From NCBI GenBank assembly GCA_027257055.1, contig JAPVLO010000019.1, positions 15,488,501 to 15,552,500 of the forward strand: a stretch of DNA of 64,000 nt, in the 5' to 3' direction. The position numbers were made by a program, and so were the translations under genes. The notes beneath the pieces were generated by a model. The model ran no database searches, was not told the DNA's origin, and saw only the letters and a list, made by a program, of their open reading frames with translations. This DNA is from Cephalopachus bancanus. Its lineage: Eukaryota > Chordata > Mammalia > Primates > Tarsiidae. This document shows, one piece after another, positions 23,557 through 36,256 of the stretch; within the stretch, counting starts at the first letter, position 1, and each line of letters begins with the position of its first letter.

Positions 23557-24302
23557 CTTGATATGGGATTTCTGACAAGATGGCGATAGGACAGGTCGGA
23601 CTGTGAAAGTCTCTGCAAAAGCAAGTGTCCATAAAGACTCTCTGTGTGAGTGGGTGTGTGCTGGTGGGTGAGTGAAAGTCCATCTGAGAGGAGACTTGAG
23701 TTCATGCACCCTCCTCTGGAGGTGACTGCAACCCCGCACCGCCCTGAGATTGGAGCCAGTGGCACTCAGGATAGTCTTTGGTTCTCAGGGTCTTCTGAGA
23801 AGATCCTGCTGAATACAGCTGATTCTCATCACCTGGTGACTGGCCCACACCATCACCTGTGATAGCAAAGTGACTGGAGCCCTGGACTGCGGAGAGAGAA
23901 GATCAGGGAGAGCTGGAGAAGAGCCCTACCACTGGTGAGGAAATGATGGTCAGAGCCATTTTCTCTGTCCCAGGACCTGGCAGAGACCTTAATTGCCCTG
24001 CCCAGTTCCACCCAGCCTCCAGCTTGGGAACTAAAGGTAATCTCAAACTCAGAGAGACAGAGGCCCCTCCCCTGCTGAATCAGACAAAAACCACATCAGC
24101 TCTGAGTGGGAGACTTGACAGGCAGCAAGCTGGGTGAGTCCAGATCTGATCCACCCTCCTCCCACAGTAGTCCCTGGGGCATTGGACCCAGGTTGAGAGA
24201 AACCCTATCAGCTTGCACTGAGAGAAGAGGGGAGGGGTTGGAGACCAGAGCTGAAAAGAAGTTGGACTTACAAGAATGACCTCAGAGCGAGTTTTGGGTT
24301 TT

Positions 24303-24330
24303 TTTGTTTGTTTGTTTGTTTGTTTGTTTT
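24303..24330 (+). repeat. (TTTG)n in the L1 5' UTR
   Basis: Seven tetranucleotide units within the T-rich end of the copy A 5' UTR. Confidence 0.9.
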
Positions 24331-25018
24331 GCTCTTTTTCTGGTTTGTTTTTTGTTTTAGTTTTCTTTTTTTTCTCTCTTTCTGTTTTGATTACATTTTC
24401 ATACTTGCTTTGTCTCTGTTATTTTATTGTTGTTTTTTAGACTTCCTGTTTATGTATGGGTATTTTTAGAGGGAAAGTACCTCAATAGGGTGGTTTTTAT
24501 TGGTTTGTGTGTTTGTATGATTGTCTGTATGCTTTACTTTTTAAACAATCTTTTCTGTCTTTCTGTCTCTTTTCATCTGTTAGTTGCTACACCTGTCTGT
24601 TATACCTCTTATTTGTTTCTCTCTCCATTTTCCTCTCATCCCTCTCCTTCCTTTTTACATTTTCCTTTTTCTTACCTCATTTTGCTTTCAGGGAGCAAAC
24701 CTATACCACCACTGCATGGACAGATTGTAAGGCAGTGGAAAATGGGTTTAAGGGACCTATACATCTGTCAGTGGATACTGGGATCTGCATACAGTTTCTG
24801 AATCACAGCTCCTCCATCAATTAATTCTCAAAACTGCAAAAAGTATAGCCCCCAACTCACGGTCCAGCTTCAGAATTGAACAAAGTCAGAAGATCCACAT
24901 AAGGAGGAATAGGAGATTGAACAAATAGAAGTAAAAGCTACTCCCTATCCCTGAACAACAGAATTAAGGAAGAGGTAAAAATAAAAGGGGGGTGGGGGTG
25001 GGAAGAAAATCTACACAA

Positions 25019-25920
25019 ATGAAGAAAAACCAAAAGAAGAATATGGGTCTCACACAGACCCCTGGGAGGTTAGACACTAAGAATACAACTTTGGGACACA
25101 AACAATGAACAGCCCCTAGAATTACTGATCTCAAACCACAAACCCAGATATCAAGACATTAATAGAGAGAATAAATAGAATTGAGAAGCGACAAAAGGAA
25201 AGAATGAAGGAGTTGGTAACTGAGATAGCAGCAATAAAGAAAACATTGAATGAAATAAATAACAAACTGATAAGCATGGAAAGCAGAGTTAGCCAAGCAG
25301 AAGAAAAAAAAATCATAGCTTGAGGACCAAAATACAGAACTAACCAAAACTGTTAAAACATAGAAAAGAAGCTTAAAAAGACAGAACAAAACCCTCAAGA
25401 GATGACTGATTATTTCAAGAGGCTGAACCTAAGAGTAATTGGACTTCCAGAGGCAGAAAGAGAGACAGAGACCACCCTGGAAGAAACATTCCATGAAATT
25501 ATCCAAGAAAACTTTCTTCATCGCATCAGTGACACAATCATTTAAACATAAGAGATTCAGAGAACTCTTGCAAGACAACAAATGAGAAGACCAACTCCTA
25601 GAAATATAGTAATTAGTTTACACAAAATAGGTATAAAAGAAAAAATCATAAAGGCAGCAAGAGAAAAAGGTCAGACTACCTACAGAGGAAGACCAATTAG
25701 AATAGCAGCAGATTTATATACAGAAACAATTCAGGCTAGGAGAGCTTGGAGCCCAATCATCAAAGTTCTCAAAGATAATCAATTTCAACCAAGAATTACC
25801 TATCCAGCTAAGCTAAGCTTCATCAGTGATGGAGAATTAAAATCTTTCCCAGACATTCAATCCCAAAGAGCTTATGCTGCCTCCAGACCAGTTCTACGAG
25901 AAATGCTTAAGAAAGTATGA
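25019..25920 (+). pseudogene. L1 copy A ORF1 (ORF1p)
   Basis: ORF1p is the RNA-binding trimeric chaperone of L1. The start ATG (25019-25021) encodes MKKNQKKNMGLTQTPG. A one-base loss near codon 27 shifts the frame to TGA at codon 30. Homology continues in other frames through a coiled coil (EKKLKKTEQN-like), an RRM core near 25420-25540 and a C-terminal domain. The last stretch is open from 25582 to the natural TGA at 25918-25920 and includes TYPAKLSFISDGE. Full length would be about 300 residues. It cannot make a functional protein. Confidence 0.88.
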
Positions 25921-28336
25921 AACACAGAAGAAAGGAAAAAAAATGAATGAAAATGTCTTTCACAAGAATGCAGGAAAAAGATTGAAAACACACATGAATC
26001 AAAATCTAAAGAAAGACAACAAACAGCAACAATAACAACAAACTCTTTAAGAACCTCATGATGGGGATAAACTCTCACATTTCAATAATTAGCCTCAATA
26101 TGAATGAACTAAATGCACCACTGAAAAGACATAGAATGGCAAAATGGATACAATATAATGAGGCAACAATATATTGTCTCTAAGAGACTCATCTCACCAG
26201 AAAGGACATTCACAGACTAAAAGGAGGAGGATGGCAAACAAAATTTCAGGGAAACAAAACAAAAAAGAAATCAAGAGTCACGATCTTAATATCACACAAA
26301 ATACCCTTTAAACTATCAAAAATTTAAAAAGATGAAGAAGGTCACTATATAATGATAAAAGTTTCAATCTATCAACAGGAAGTATCCATCCTAAACATAT
26401 ATGCACCCAACTTAGGAGCACCAATTTCATAAAGCAGCTTCTAGGTAAACTTTAAAAAGATATTGACTCTAACACTGTCATAACTGGAGACTTAAATACC
26501 CACTCACAACCCTAGATGGATCATCAAGACAAAAAAACAACAAGGAGATCTGGAACCCCAACATGATGCTTGACCTAATGGACTTAATTGATACCTACAG
26601 AACACTCCATCCAACAACTACAAAATTTCAGGGAAATTCTACTCATCACCACATGGAACATAGTCTAAAATCAACCACATCCTTGGCCATAGATCAAGCA
26701 TAAATAAATTTCATAAGATTGAAATCCTGCCATGCACCTTATCAGAACACAGTGGAATAAAAATAAATATCAACACAAACAAAATACCCCCCAAACCCAG
26801 AAAGACATGGACACTAAACAGCACGATGCTAAGCAACTCCTGGGTCAACATGGAAATCAAATAGAGATTAAAAGAGATCTGGAAACAAATGAAAATGAAG
26901 AAACAACATACCAAAATCTCTTAGATCACATGAAAGCGGTACAAAGAGGCACATTCATATCCCTGTGAACACACATGAAAAAAATGGAAAGATCACAAGT
27001 TGACAGTCTATAAAATTACCTAAATAAGCTAGAAAAGCACGACCACCAAAACCCTAACTTCAGCAGAATGATCCAGATCACCAAAATAAAAGCCAAATTC
27101 AGAACATAGAAGAAAAAAAGATAATACAAAAAATATCAAAGAAACAAAAAGCTGGTTCTTTGAAAGGATATACAAGATTGATGGGCCCCTAGCTAGACTG
27201 ACCAAGAAAAAGAGAGAAAAACCCCAAATAAATACAATCAGAAATGTAAAAGATGAAGTCACAACTGACCTGCAAGAAATACAAAAGATTATCAGAGACT
27301 ACTATGCACACTTGAATGAAAACAAACTTGAAAACTTAAAGGCAACAGAGGACTTCTGATATCACACAACCTCCCCAGATTGAAACCAGAAGAAATCAAG
27401 ACCCTAAATAGACCAATAAAAATGCAGGAAATTGACTATGTCATAAGAAAAGCTAACAACAACAACAAAAGCCCTAGACCAGATGGCTTTCCAGCAGAAT
27501 TCTACAAAACATATGAGGAAGAGCTGATACCAATCCTACTGAAAATATTTCAGGCAATTGAGAAAGATGGAACTCTCCCCAAATCATTTTATGAAGCCAA
27601 CATCACATTTATACCCAAACCAGGTAAAGAGCCAACAAAGAAACTACAGGCCAATATCCTTGATGAACATAGATGCTAAAATTCTCAACAAGTTTCTAAC
27701 AAAATAGATTAAACAACACATCTCAAAAATCATCCACCACGACCAAGTAGGCTTTATCCCTGGGATGAAGGGCTGGTGCAACATTTGTAAGACCACAAAC
27801 GTAATTAAATACATCAACAGATGTAAAAACAAAAACCACATGATTATATCATTAGACACGGAAAAAGCTTTTGATAAAATCCAGCATCCCTTCTTGATAA
27901 AAACACTTGAACATCTAGGCATGTATGGAACATACCTCAAAATAGGAAGATCCAACTGTGAGAAACCCACAGCCAGCATACTGTTAAACCGACAGAAAAT
28001 GGAACCATTTCCCCTGAAACCAAACAAGACAAGGATGCCCACTCTCACCTCTCCTTTTCAACATGGTTTTGGAAGTCCTAGCTAAAGCAGTCATACAAGA
28101 TAAGGAGATCAGGGGTATCCAAATAGGAAAAGAGAAAGCCAAGTTATCCCTCTTTGCAGACCACATGATGCTATATCTTGAAAACCCAAAAGAATCCTGT
28201 CAAAAACCTCCTTGAATTGATAAAGGACTTTGGCAAAGTCTCAGGGTATAAAATAAATGTGCAAAAGACAGTCACATTCCTATACACCAACAATAAGCAA
28301 ACAGAAACCCAAATAAAAAACACAATCCCTTTCACA

Positions 28337-28338
<2 letters not shown>

Positions 28339-28401
<63 letters not shown>

Positions 28402-28402
28402 A
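28339..28402 (+). repeat. (CA)n microsatellite inside L1 ORF2
   Basis: About 64 bp of CA dinucleotides with one AA interruption. The related L1 at 33874 has a short 'cacaatagccacaa' at the same ORF2 position, so the repeat grew within copy A after or at its insertion. Confidence 0.96.
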
Positions 28403-29867
28403 TCAAATACCTTGGCACCTTCCTAACCAGAGATGTGAAAGCTCTTTACAACAAAACTACAAAACACTACTCAAAGAAATAAAAGATGACACAAACAAAT
28501 GGAAAAATATTCCATCCTCATGGATTGGAAAAATCAACATTGTTAAGATGTTCATCCTACCCAAGGCAATCTACAGATTTAATGCAATGCCCATTAAATT
28601 ACCAGCAGCATTTTTCTCAGACCTGGAAACAACAATACAAGAATTTATATGGAAACATAAATGACCATGAATAGCCAAAACAATCATCAGAAAGAAAAAA
28701 AAAAACAAAGTGGGAGGTATCACACTCCCAGACTTTAAACTTTATTATAAAGCTACAATAATCAAACGGCCTGGTATTGGTATAAGAACAGGCATATAGA
28801 CCAATGGAACAGGATAGAGAGTCCAGAAGCAAAACTTCAATTGCTCAACCAACTCATCTTCAGTAAAGCCTCCATCACCAACCACTAAGGAGAGGAGAAC
28901 ATACTCAGTAAATGGTGCTGAGAAAACTGGCTGACCACACACAGAAGATTAAAGCAAGACCCTTACTTATCACCATATACAAAAACCAATTCTAAATGGA
29001 TCAAAGACCTAAACCTAAAACCTCAACTATAAGAATCTTAGAAAATGCTGGAGACACCCTTAAGGAAATTGGAAATGGCAACCAATTCTGATTAAAACCC
29101 CAAGTGCCCATGTCATAAGAGATAAGATAGACAAGTGGGACCTCATCAAACTGACAATCTTCTGCAAAGTCAAATAAACCATCAAGACAGCAGGGAAACA
29201 GCCCACAGAATGGGAAAAAAATATTGCCAACTGTATGTCTGACAAAAGCCTACATCTAGGCTCTAAAAGGAACTCAAATGTGTCAAAAATAAAAAAATAA
29301 ACAGCCCCATTACAAAGTGGACAAAAGATATGAATAGACACTTCTCAAAAGAAGACATGTGAGCAGCCAACAGATACATGAAAAAAAGCTCAGTCTCACT
29401 AGTCATCAAATAAATACAAATTAAAACCCCACTGAGATACCACCTAACTCCAGTCAGGATGGCCATCATCAATAACTCAAAAAAAAGATAGTTGCTGAAA
29501 AGGATGCTGTATAAAGGGAACACTTCTACACTGTTTGTGGGAGCATAAACTAGTACAGCCTCTGTGGAGAATAGTGTGGCGATTCCTAAAAGATCTAAAA
29601 ATCGACCTTCCATATGACCCCACAATCCCCCTACTGGGAATATACCTAGAAGAACTCAAATCACTCTATGAAAAAAATACCTGTACACGCATGTTTATTG
29701 TAGCATTGTTCACAATAACAAGAACATGGAACCAACTGTGCTGCCCATCATAGAAGACTGGATTTTAAAAATGTGGTACATATACACGATAGAATATTAT
29801 TCAGTCATAAAGAAGGACAAAATCATGAACTTCACAGCAACTTGGATGGACTTAGAGTCTATAATAC

Positions 29868-30168
29868 AGCCAGGCTCAGTGGCTCAGCCTGTAATCCCAC
29901 ACCTTGGGAGGCTGAGGTGAGTGGATTGCCTGAGCCCGTGGGTTCGAGACCCGCCTAGGCAACTTGGCGAGACCTCATCTCTCCAATAAATCAAAAAATT
30001 AGCCAGGTGTGGTAGCGCAAGCCTGTAGTTCCAGCTACTTGGAAGGCTGAGGTGGAAGGATCACTGGAGCCTAGCAGGTCGAGGCTGTGGTGGCTGGGAG
30101 CAGCCACTACACTCCAGTATGGGCAACAGAGTGAGACTCCAACTCAAAAAAACAAAACAAAACAAAAC
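29868..30168 (+). mobile_element. Alu SINE in L1 copy A ORF2
   Basis: Full Alu with tail aaaaaaacaaaacaaaacaa and perfect 14-bp duplications, agagtctataatac, at 29854-29867 and 30169-30182. It keeps 'caacttggcgag' and has a small deletion in the left arm (acaccttggg), so it is assigned to the older derived-arm group. Confidence 0.96.
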
Positions 30169-30458
30169 AGAGTCTATAATACTGAGTGATGTGTCACAGA
30201 AACAAAGAACTGAGTATAACATGTTCTTACTCATAAGCGGACTTTGAACAATTATCGTAATACTATAAGAAAAGAGTTGGCAGTAGTAGGAAACTGCCAG
30301 GTGGGGTTGGGGTTGGATTGGCAGAAGTGGGAATCTGCCAGGGGAAGGGGGAACACCTCATCAACAAGGATACCTGCACAATGAACATTTTTATACCTAA
30401 CCCTGAATTGCACTCCACATCTTTAAAATAAAAAAATTAAAGGAGGAACAAAAAAAAG

Positions 30459-31886
30459 TAAATCTTGATGTTCATATGCAGAATAATGAAATTAAGCCTT
30501 CTGTCACACCATTTACAAAAATCAATTCAAATTGGATTAAAGGCTTAAATGTAGAACCTGAAATTATGAAACCATAGGAAGAAAACGGGGAAATACATCT
30601 TGACATTTTTTGGGCAATGATATTATAAATGTGACCCCAAAAGCACAGGCAACAGAAGAAAGAAATAGATAAGTGAGATTACATAAAACTAAAAAGATTC
30701 TGCACTGCTAAGGAAACAATTATCAGAAGGAAAATACAACCTGTCAGATGGAAGAAAACATTTGCAAACCCTATATCTAGTAAGGAATTTACATCCAAAA
30801 TATGCAAGAAACTCAAACAACTCAATAGCAAGGAAGCAAATAACCCAACTTAAAAATGGGCAGAGGACTGAATGCATATTTCTCAAAAGAAATGGTCAAC
30901 AGGTTTATTAAAAATATACTCAACATTACTAATCATCAGGGAAATGCAAATGAAAAACATAATTGATATCACCTCCTACCTTCTAAAATGGCTATTACCA
31001 AAATGATAAAAGATAACATGTTGGCAAGGATGGGGAGAGACGGGAACACTTGCACATTGTTGGTGGTATTATAGGTTGTACAGCCATTCTGGAGGATGAT
31101 AGGGATGTTTCTGAAAAAAATTAAAGGTAGAAATACCATAAGATCCAGCAATCCCACTACTGAATATTTAGCCAAAGGAAACAACATTCTTTTTTTTTTC
31201 ATTACAGTATTATTCATGATAGCCAAGACATGAAACCAAAGTATTTATCAATGGATAAAGAAAATGTAATTTATATATATGTATATACTTCAATAGAATA
31301 TATGTAATATTGCAATGGAATCACACACACACACAAACACACACACACACACACACAGCACACGCACACGCACACACACAAACAATGAAATACTATTTGG
31401 CCTTTACAAGGAAATTCTGTCATTTGCAACAACATGAATAAACCTGGAGCACATTATGTTAAGTGAAATAAGCCTAGCACAAAGAGACAAATATCAAATG
31501 ATCTCACTTATATATGGAATCTAAAAAAAAAAAAAAATCAAACTCATAGAAGAAGTAAAATGGTGATTTCCAGGGTCTTGGAGGTGGGGAAAGGGGAGAT
31601 TTTGGTCAAAGGATACAAAGTTTCTATTAGATTAGATGAATTATTTCTGGAAATCTATTGTACATCAGGGTGACTATGGTTAATAATAATAAGGTATTAT
31701 ACACTTGAAAATTGCTAAGAGATGTGAAATGTTCTCACCACAAAAAAATGGTTAAGTATAAGGTGGTGGACATGTTAATTCACTTGGTTACACAATATAT
31801 GCATATGCCAAAACATCATTGTTGTATAAAATAAGAATATATCATTTTTATTTGTAAATTACAGCTTAATAAAATTCAGGGAGTGA
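30459..31886 (+). pseudogene. Old L1: last part of ORF2 and 3' UTR
   Basis: Continuation of the old host L1 after copy A. ORF2 C-terminal homology, including the Cys-region equivalents near 31050-31200, is in broken frames. A 3' UTR of L1M type follows, with 'ccagggtcttggaggtgg', 'tgtacatcagggtgactatgg' and the A-rich end. It includes an expanded CA repeat at 31321-31381. Confidence 0.85.
31321..31381 (+). repeat. (CA)n microsatellite
   Basis: About 60 bp of CA repeats with AA and CGC interruptions, inside the C-terminal or 3' part of the old L1. Confidence 0.95.
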
Positions 31887-32914
31887 TCAAAAACAAAAGC
31901 AAAATTTCTATCCACTTCAAAAAAATCAATAGCATGGAATGTCAGGCTTTCAGGCAGACACTTCGGAGAACTCAGCCATGAACTGTTGCTTAGCAAGCCC
32001 TTGCCAAAGGCTTGCTGGAGACATCTGATATTTGAGAGAGGGAGTTAAGCAGGTCTGTTAACACTCATTCCTAAATGCTAACCTTCTCCTTTGTTGTCAA
32101 GATATCACAAAGCAACACACTGGGCCACATTTTTTCAAACTCTTGTAGAAATGTTTTTAATGAGTTGAAGTTTAACATTTTCTTCTTTCTCATTCCTTTT
32201 TCTTGCCTAAGGCTATATGGCAAAAAAAATTTTTTTTCTAACTATAGCATCCACTTAGCTGCATTTTCTTCTTTCCCAGGCTTTAGTTTCTTCATGATAA
32301 TTAATCTCACGTAAATGATTCTCTGTCATCCATAAATTGAAACTGAGGACATTATCTGATCTATTACTCAATGGCCTTTATAGACAGGCACTCATTCTAG
32401 CTTTGTGCCGGCATTCAGTTTCAAAAATAATTGTCTATAAATAAAATTGTTTTATTTCAAAAGATGAAAACTATGTAATCTGTTTGATGTAATTTTTGTC
32501 TTACCTATCAGGGCATTGAGAGCTAAATTCAGTGCACATTTTCCGTAAATGATTCATTTCCTATTCTGCTGGGAAAGATCACAGACAGATTCGTGCCACT
32601 ACAAATTCCTGGTCTCCAAGCTCCACAGCCTTCCACACTGCCTGGAAACCCTAATAAACTATTTCCCTCATCTGCTTCCTCCATTCCATAAAACTTGAAT
32701 CGCTTTCTTCAATCTACCTAGCTCAATGTCGTCTATCTGCTTACATACTTTTGTTTCCTGGAAATAAAATAGCATCATCTTCCTTAAATTTGTCCCCTTA
32801 TAAATCATTCGTTCTCCACTGCTGTTCCCCTGTTTTTTCAAAAGAAGAAGGGCTCCTGTTCCTGCTTCAGGCTGGTTCCTCACCAGTACCAACAGCACTA
32901 GTAAATACCACTCA
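31887..32914. other. No recognised gene
   Basis: Intergenic sequence between the old L1 and a MIR. ORFs at 32075-32314 (+) and 32668-32898 (-) show no domain. No repeat recognised. Confidence 0.5.
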
Positions 32915-33110
32915 CTGAATTATTTCTTAGGTGCCAGCCAATATGCTAAGCATTTTATAAGTATGATTTAAATTTCTTAAAGATCGTGAAATGAAGGCTT
33001 AGAGAATTTGCTCTATCCAAGATGACACAGCTAATAGGTGAGGATTCTGAGAGTTGAACCTAGGCCAGTCACCTCCAGAGCCTGTGATTTTAACCCCTTT
33101 ATGCTGTCAA
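32915..33110 (-). mobile_element. MIR SINE fragment
   Basis: Reverse-complement MIR text: 'ttaggtgccagccaatatgctaagc', 'gaatttgctctatccaagatgacacagctaatagg' and 'ttgaacctaggccagtc'. Ancient, diverged copy. Confidence 0.75.
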
Positions 33111-33444
33111 GATGTTCTCTCTGGATCCTACTGCTTCCTTTCTCCTCTGCATAACACAATCAACAGTACCCTCTCCTCTTTCTTCTGGTTGCCACACATT
33201 TGTTATTTAAAGCACATAGATATCCCTTTAACCAATAACACAGCATTTTTAGTAGTAATTAAACATGCTTATGTCTCCCATCCTGAGATGTGTCTTCCTG
33301 CTTTAAAAATTAGAGTAAATATCAGCCACCCAACACCCCCCTTCCCTTTATAGACAATTATGTTGGAAAAGTTCTTTCCATTCATCTCTACTTCCTGATA
33401 ATTTGTTCTCTACTCAAACTAGAGCACTATGCTATCTACTCTTA

Positions 33445-33575
33445 CTACTATACCGAAATTGTTTATGTCAAAGATGGATAGATCTCTGTCTTCAAGTCCA
33501 GTGGATATTTTTTGAAGTCACATCTCACTTGGTTTTTCCATAGCATTTGATGCTTTTATTCACTCATCGTGAAAC
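33445..33575 (+). mobile_element. Possible LINE-2 fragment
   Basis: The order 'ctgtcttcaagtccagtgg', 'cttggtttttccatagcatttgatgc' and 'ttattcactc' resembles the conserved LINE-2 ORF2 segment around the 'TFDTVDH'-like motif. The match is short and diverged. Confidence 0.45.
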
Positions 33576-35213
33576 TTTTTCTCTCCCATGAGTGCCATAA
33601 AAATGCTCCCATGAGTGCCTGACATCTGTTAGCTCCCTCAGATCTACTCTGCACCCTTCTCTGCCCTGCGTTTGGCCAAGTAGGCTGTGCTGTATGGACT
33701 TTATTAAGAGGCTCCCTTGCCCTCCGTTTCTATTAGGTTCAGTCAATGGGGAGTCCTGGCAGGAGACTGAAAGGAAAGAGAGCAAGGTTGTATTTATTCC
33801 ACTGACTCTTGTAAGGACAAATAAAAACTAAATATGAGAGACTTATTTGTTCTTGCTGAAAATAAGAAAAGAGGACTTCCGGCAAGATGGTGATGGGGCA
33901 GCCTGGTCTATGAAACCCTCTGCAAAGGAGAACGCAGAGGGTCTCTGGCTCTTTCCCTGGGGGCTGCAGATCCCAACGTCCGCAGCCTGCTCTTCACACA
34001 GAGCTCGTCCGTCGCCACCACTGGGGCATCGAAGCATCTGGACAGCCACTGCAGCTGCAGACACAGCGGCCGGTGCCAGCGTGGCCTCCATGGTGGCCAT
34101 AGCGCATTGTGCCACCTGTGCCTGAGGTGATCCACGACTTCAGTCCTTGAAGCCCCTGCAGGCAAGATCTGCTGAGATCGCTGTTGCCACCCTGACGTCC
34201 TGCCAGCCATGGGTCTCCTCCCGTGTGCCCTGAGGCAAGCTCCCATCTCTGCCTCTGCCAGACTCCAGCCTGGTTCCACCCGCTCTGGGGCGAGCAGCTG
34301 AGATAGCACCACCTGCTGGCGATTCAAGGTAACAACACCGAAACGGGAAAAAGCTTAAAAAACAGACACAGGCCAGATTTGAGTGAAATGACGGTGATCT
34401 GAACTGTCCTTCACAGCAGGCCAGGGGCAACTGATCCTAACTGTGAACTAACTTACCAACTAGAGAAGACAGCTAGAAATCAGAGCTGAAAGGACATTGG
34501 ACTTAAACGAAAAGTCTCAGAGTGTGCTCGATTGGTTCTGTTAGTTTAATGACTTGATTCTATTCCTACTGTTTTGTTCCTTTATTCTTCTTTTCCTCTT
34601 CCTTTTCTTCTCTTTCTCCTCTCTGTAAACCATATCTTTATATAGATGAACAGCACACCAATAAGATGGTTGGTTAGCATCATTGTATGTTGTTTTTTTT
34701 TTTTGTATGGGAGTCGGTTAGTCTGTAACCGTGGTCTATTGTTTTTATCTGTTTCAGGTTAGGTCTCTCTTTCCATTTGTTGGTACACTCATCTGTTTCC
34801 CCCCTTACTCCTCTCTTTCTCCACCCCTCTCATCTCCCCACTGTCTGCTCCATTCTCTTCCCTCTGCTAACCACATTTTATTTCAGGAAGTAAACTACAG
34901 CCCCACTGCACAGACAGATTCCAAGGCAGTGAGAAGTGGGTTTCAGATTATCCATACACCGGGGTGAATACCAGGACCTGCAGATAGATTTTAAATCATA
35001 GCTCCCCCTTAAGTAAATCTCAAAACTGCATAAAGGACCACCCCAACCTACAGTACAACTCCAGAACTGAGCAAAGTAAGAGAGCATACATAAAGAATAG
35101 GAGATTGAACAAACAGAAGTAAAACCAATCCCTCTACCCCTGAATAACAGAATTAAAGAAGATGGTGACATGGAGGGAAGGAAAAAGTAGGGAGGGGGAA
35201 AAAATGCACAAAT

Positions 35214-36176
35214 GAAGAAAAACCAAAAGAAGAATATAGGACTCACACAGATCCCTGGGAGATCAGACATTGAGAAAACAGATTCTGGAACACAAACAAT
35301 GAAGAGCCCCCAGAATGACTGGTCACATGCAATAAACCCAGACATCAAGACATTAATAGAGAGAATTTTTAAAAATTGAGGAGAGACAAGAGGAAAATAG
35401 GAAGGAGTTGATGTCAGAAATAACAGCAGTAAAGAATAATGTGATAGAAACGAATAACAAACTAATAAGCATGGAAAGCAGAATTAGCCAAGCAGAAGAA
35501 AGAATCTCAGAACTCGAAGACCAAAACACAGAACTAACCCAAACTGTCAAAAGCATAGAAAAGAAGCTCAAAAAGACAGAACAAAACCTTCAAGAAATGA
35601 ATGATCACTTCAAGAGACCGAACCTAAGAGTAATTGGCCTTCCTGAGGCAGAGAGAGAAACAGAGGTCACACTGGAACAAACATTTCATGAAATCATTCA
35701 AGAAAATTTCCCTCATCTCATCAGGGATGAAAAAACTCAAACACAAGAGATTAAGAGAACCCCTGCAAGACAACAAATGAGAAGAACAACTCCCAGACAT
35801 ATAATAATTTGCCTAAACAAAGTAGGTATAAGATAAAAAATCCTAAAGGACGCAAGAGAAAAAGGTCAGACTACGTACCAGGGAAGACCAATTAGAATAG
35901 CAGCAGATTTATCTACAGAAACCCTCCAGGCTAGGAGAGCTTGGAGCCCTATCTTCAAAGTTCTAAAAGATAAACAATTTCAACTGAGAATAACCCACCC
36001 AGCCAAGCTAAGCTTCATCAGTGAGGGAGAATTGAAATCTTTCCCAGATATCCAATCCCTAAGAACATACGCTGCCACCAGACAACCTCTACAAGAAACA
36101 CTTAAGAAAGTATTGAACACAGAAGAAAAGGAAAAAAGAACAACAACGTTCTTCACAAGAGTACAGGCAAAATATT
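35214..36176 (+). pseudogene. L1 copy B ORF1 (ORF1p)
   Basis: Starts MKKNQKKNIGLTQIPG at 35214. A small indel near 35370, in the run of T and A bases, breaks the frame. The segment 35408-35836 is open and holds a long coiled coil with heptads (EERISELEDQNTELTQ), then the RRM start (LRVIGLPEAE). TAA at 35834-35836 precedes the C-terminal domain, which continues (TEN SFISEGE-like region near 36015). The natural stop seen in copy A is lost, so that frame would run on to TAA near 36174. Non-functional, but the best-preserved ORF1 in the window. Confidence 0.88.
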
Positions 36177-36256
36177 AAAAACACACATGATCCAACTCTA
36201 AAACCAAAAGAAAGACAACACACAAACAGGAAGAACAACAACTCTGTAAGAACATT

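Larger units (their letters stand above)
26058..30247 (+). pseudogene. L1 copy A ORF2 (endonuclease and reverse transcriptase)
   Basis: ORF2p nicks target DNA and reverse-transcribes L1 RNA. Domain order: endonuclease (26058 to about 26770; ETH motif at 26184, LNIYAPN near 26395), RT (NRPIKMQEI near 27405 to 28200) and a Cys-rich C-terminus. TAA at 26181-26183 (codon 42) precedes the catalytic Glu codon, and frameshifts follow. The RT catalytic FADD motif reads FADH (CAC at 28162-28164), losing the second Asp. A CA repeat at 28339-28402 disrupts the thumb region and an Alu splits the C-terminus. The terminal TGA is at 30245-30247. Confidence 0.9.
23562..30458 (+). mobile_element. Long L1 (copy A), inserted into the old L1 and carrying an Alu
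   Basis: Essentially full-length, younger L1: 5' UTR from about 23562 (gacaagatggcgatagg) to 25018, ORF1 25019-25920, ORF2 26058-30247 with an Alu at 29868-30168, and 3' UTR plus A-tail to about 30458. Without the Alu it is about 6.6 kb. The host L1 resumes at 'cttgatgttcatatgcag' (30467); the flanks show an imperfect match around 'cttgat' that may be a decayed duplication. Both ORFs are dead. Its 3' UTR has the G-rich stretch ggtggggttggggttgg near 30300. Confidence 0.93.

Noticed and set aside
24427..24801. 124-codon hydrophobic ORF as a membrane protein
   Set aside because: It lies in the T-rich 5' UTR of L1 copy A; the hydrophobic residues come from T-rich codons.
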